Source of the DNA: JBEATZ01 sp041178545
GTDB taxonomy: Bacteria > Planctomycetota > UBA1135 > UBA2386
Direction of reading: 5' to 3'
DNA length: 33,605 bases
Assembly: GCA_041178545.1 (NCBI GenBank)
Contig: JBEGVB010000147.1
Span: 1 to 33,605, forward strand
The notes under the pieces were generated by a model that saw nothing but the letters and a program-made list of their open reading frames with translations, was not told the DNA's origin and made no database searches. Below, piece after piece: positions 33,273 to 33,605 of the stretch (position 1 is the stretch's first letter; each line of letters begins with the position of its first letter). A program made the translations under genes and the position numbers.

Positions 33273-33385
33273 TGGCGGCGGCCCTACGCAGCGCCGCAGG
33301 CGATGCGCGGACGGCAGGGTCGGCGGCGCACACGGCGATGGAAGACGTCCACCACTGGTTGCGCCACGCGACCATGGAGAACTGA
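33272..33385 (+). CDS. Small ORF (37 aa) coupled to the peroxiredoxin gene
   Basis: The ATG overlaps the stop of the peroxiredoxin (TGATG), and the ORF stops 8 nt before the convergent gene at the right edge. The sequence is Ala-rich, then polar and His-rich (MEDVHHWLRHATMEN). It shows no AhpD CxxC and no known family. Position favours a coupled small protein; length and composition leave chance possible. Confidence 0.35.
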   Translation: MAAALRSAAGDARTAGSAAHTAMEDVHHWLRHATMEN

Positions 33386-33393
33386 CCAGGGGC

Positions 33394-33605
33394 TCACGCA
33401 CCCGGAGCACGGCCGACAAGGATGGCACCCAAGGCATCTGTGTCGTGCACCGTGCCCTGACCGTCGAGGACCAGCCGGGGCAGCCCCCCCGCGCACGCGG
33501 ATGCGGTGGTAGGGAGCGTCCACCAGTGGGCGCCCCGGGAGGTCGAGCTTCCCTTCGATCCACCCTGCGTCGACGAAGTCCGCTGGCGCAAGTTGCACGG
33601 TCCGA
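33394..33605 (-). CDS. C-terminal part of an unknown protein with an apparent frameshift
   Basis: It enters from the right edge. In one frame the reading is VQLAPADFVDAGWIEGKLDL up to DAPYHRIRVRGG. It then meets a run of seven G (33484-33490 on the plus strand as C). Dropping one base continues as LPRLVLDGQGTVHDTDALGA and ILVGRAPGA to a TGA at 33394-33396. In the unshifted frame the sequence becomes Arg/Pro/Cys-rich and runs to 33284. The protein-like continuation suggests either an indel in a homopolymer (sequencing or assembly error) or a real frameshift. I do not recognise the family. It would be convergent with the peroxiredoxin unit. Confidence 0.45.
   Translation of the reverse strand, partial: GPCNLRQRTSSTQGGSKGSSTSRGAHWWTLPTTASACAGGLPRLVLDGQGTVHDTDALGAILVGRAPGA

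Overview
This is a very GC-rich window (about 70 % by eye) with dense, short-spaced genes. It looks like chromosomal DNA of a Planctomycetota-like bacterium. The evidence is several secreted proteins whose signal peptides end in a -AQ- type cleavage site, a 622-aa secreted repeat protein with the 'YGCGVNPP ... DNLLGTQGQGS ... PCGTQVPGWGM' C-terminal region I associate with that phylum, an octahaem cytochrome/HEAT/TPR fusion, and a giant macroglobulin-like surface protein. The assignment is inference from protein style; no rRNA or other phylogenetic marker is present. I see no tRNA, rRNA, CRISPR array, insertion sequence, integrase or phage gene.

Layout. 1-2022 (minus): a periplasmic-binding lipoprotein overlapping a membrane-anchored coiled-coil protein that runs off the left edge. 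2208-6201 (plus): the octahaem cytochrome c lipoprotein, then an ABC-F ATPase with its own good promoter. 6209-7006 (minus): a YjdF/DUF2238 membrane protein. 7102-8970 (plus): the secreted repeat protein. 8980-12335 (minus): a two-gene unit of a TIGR03546/TIGR03545-like membrane fusion and an RsmB-type rRNA methyltransferase, joined by a GTGA overlap. 12445-13375 (minus): a small secreted protein behind a hairpin-rich leader and a small two-helix membrane protein. 13446-15002 (plus): a secreted DUF5010/GH99-like protein, convergent with a secreted M20 amidohydrolase (15007-16296, minus). 16695-19646 (plus): a Ca2+-type P-ATPase and a tiny cysteine-rich lipoprotein. 19734-28673 (minus): a secreted coiled-coil protein, two tandem paralogous lipoproteins, and a 2117-aa macroglobulin-like protein. 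28849-32038 (plus): a secreted endonuclease I with a lamin-tail domain, then a membrane-anchored protein made of carboxypeptidase-regulatory-like repeats. 32214-33385 (plus): a Fur/PerR-family regulator and an AhpC-type peroxiredoxin sharing an operator-like inverted repeat, then a coupled 37-aa ORF. The right edge carries the end of a minus-strand gene that appears frameshifted.

How the genes work together. The clearest functional module is the peroxide-response pair at the right: a regulator with an intact PerR-type sensing site but no structural-zinc cysteines, next to a two-cysteine peroxiredoxin, with matching inverted repeats in both promoters. Most of the rest is envelope and secreted biology: lipoproteins, surface beta proteins, a nuclease, a peptidase and a possible glycan-active enzyme. 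Several genes have a TATNNT-like -10 hexamer only 6-16 nt before the start codon, which suggests leaderless or very short-leader transcripts. I did not find a complete, recognisable new defence or biosynthetic system. The best leads are the cysteine-free PerR regulon, the cysteine-rich lipoprotein beside the P-ATPase, and the binding-protein/coiled-coil pair at the left edge.
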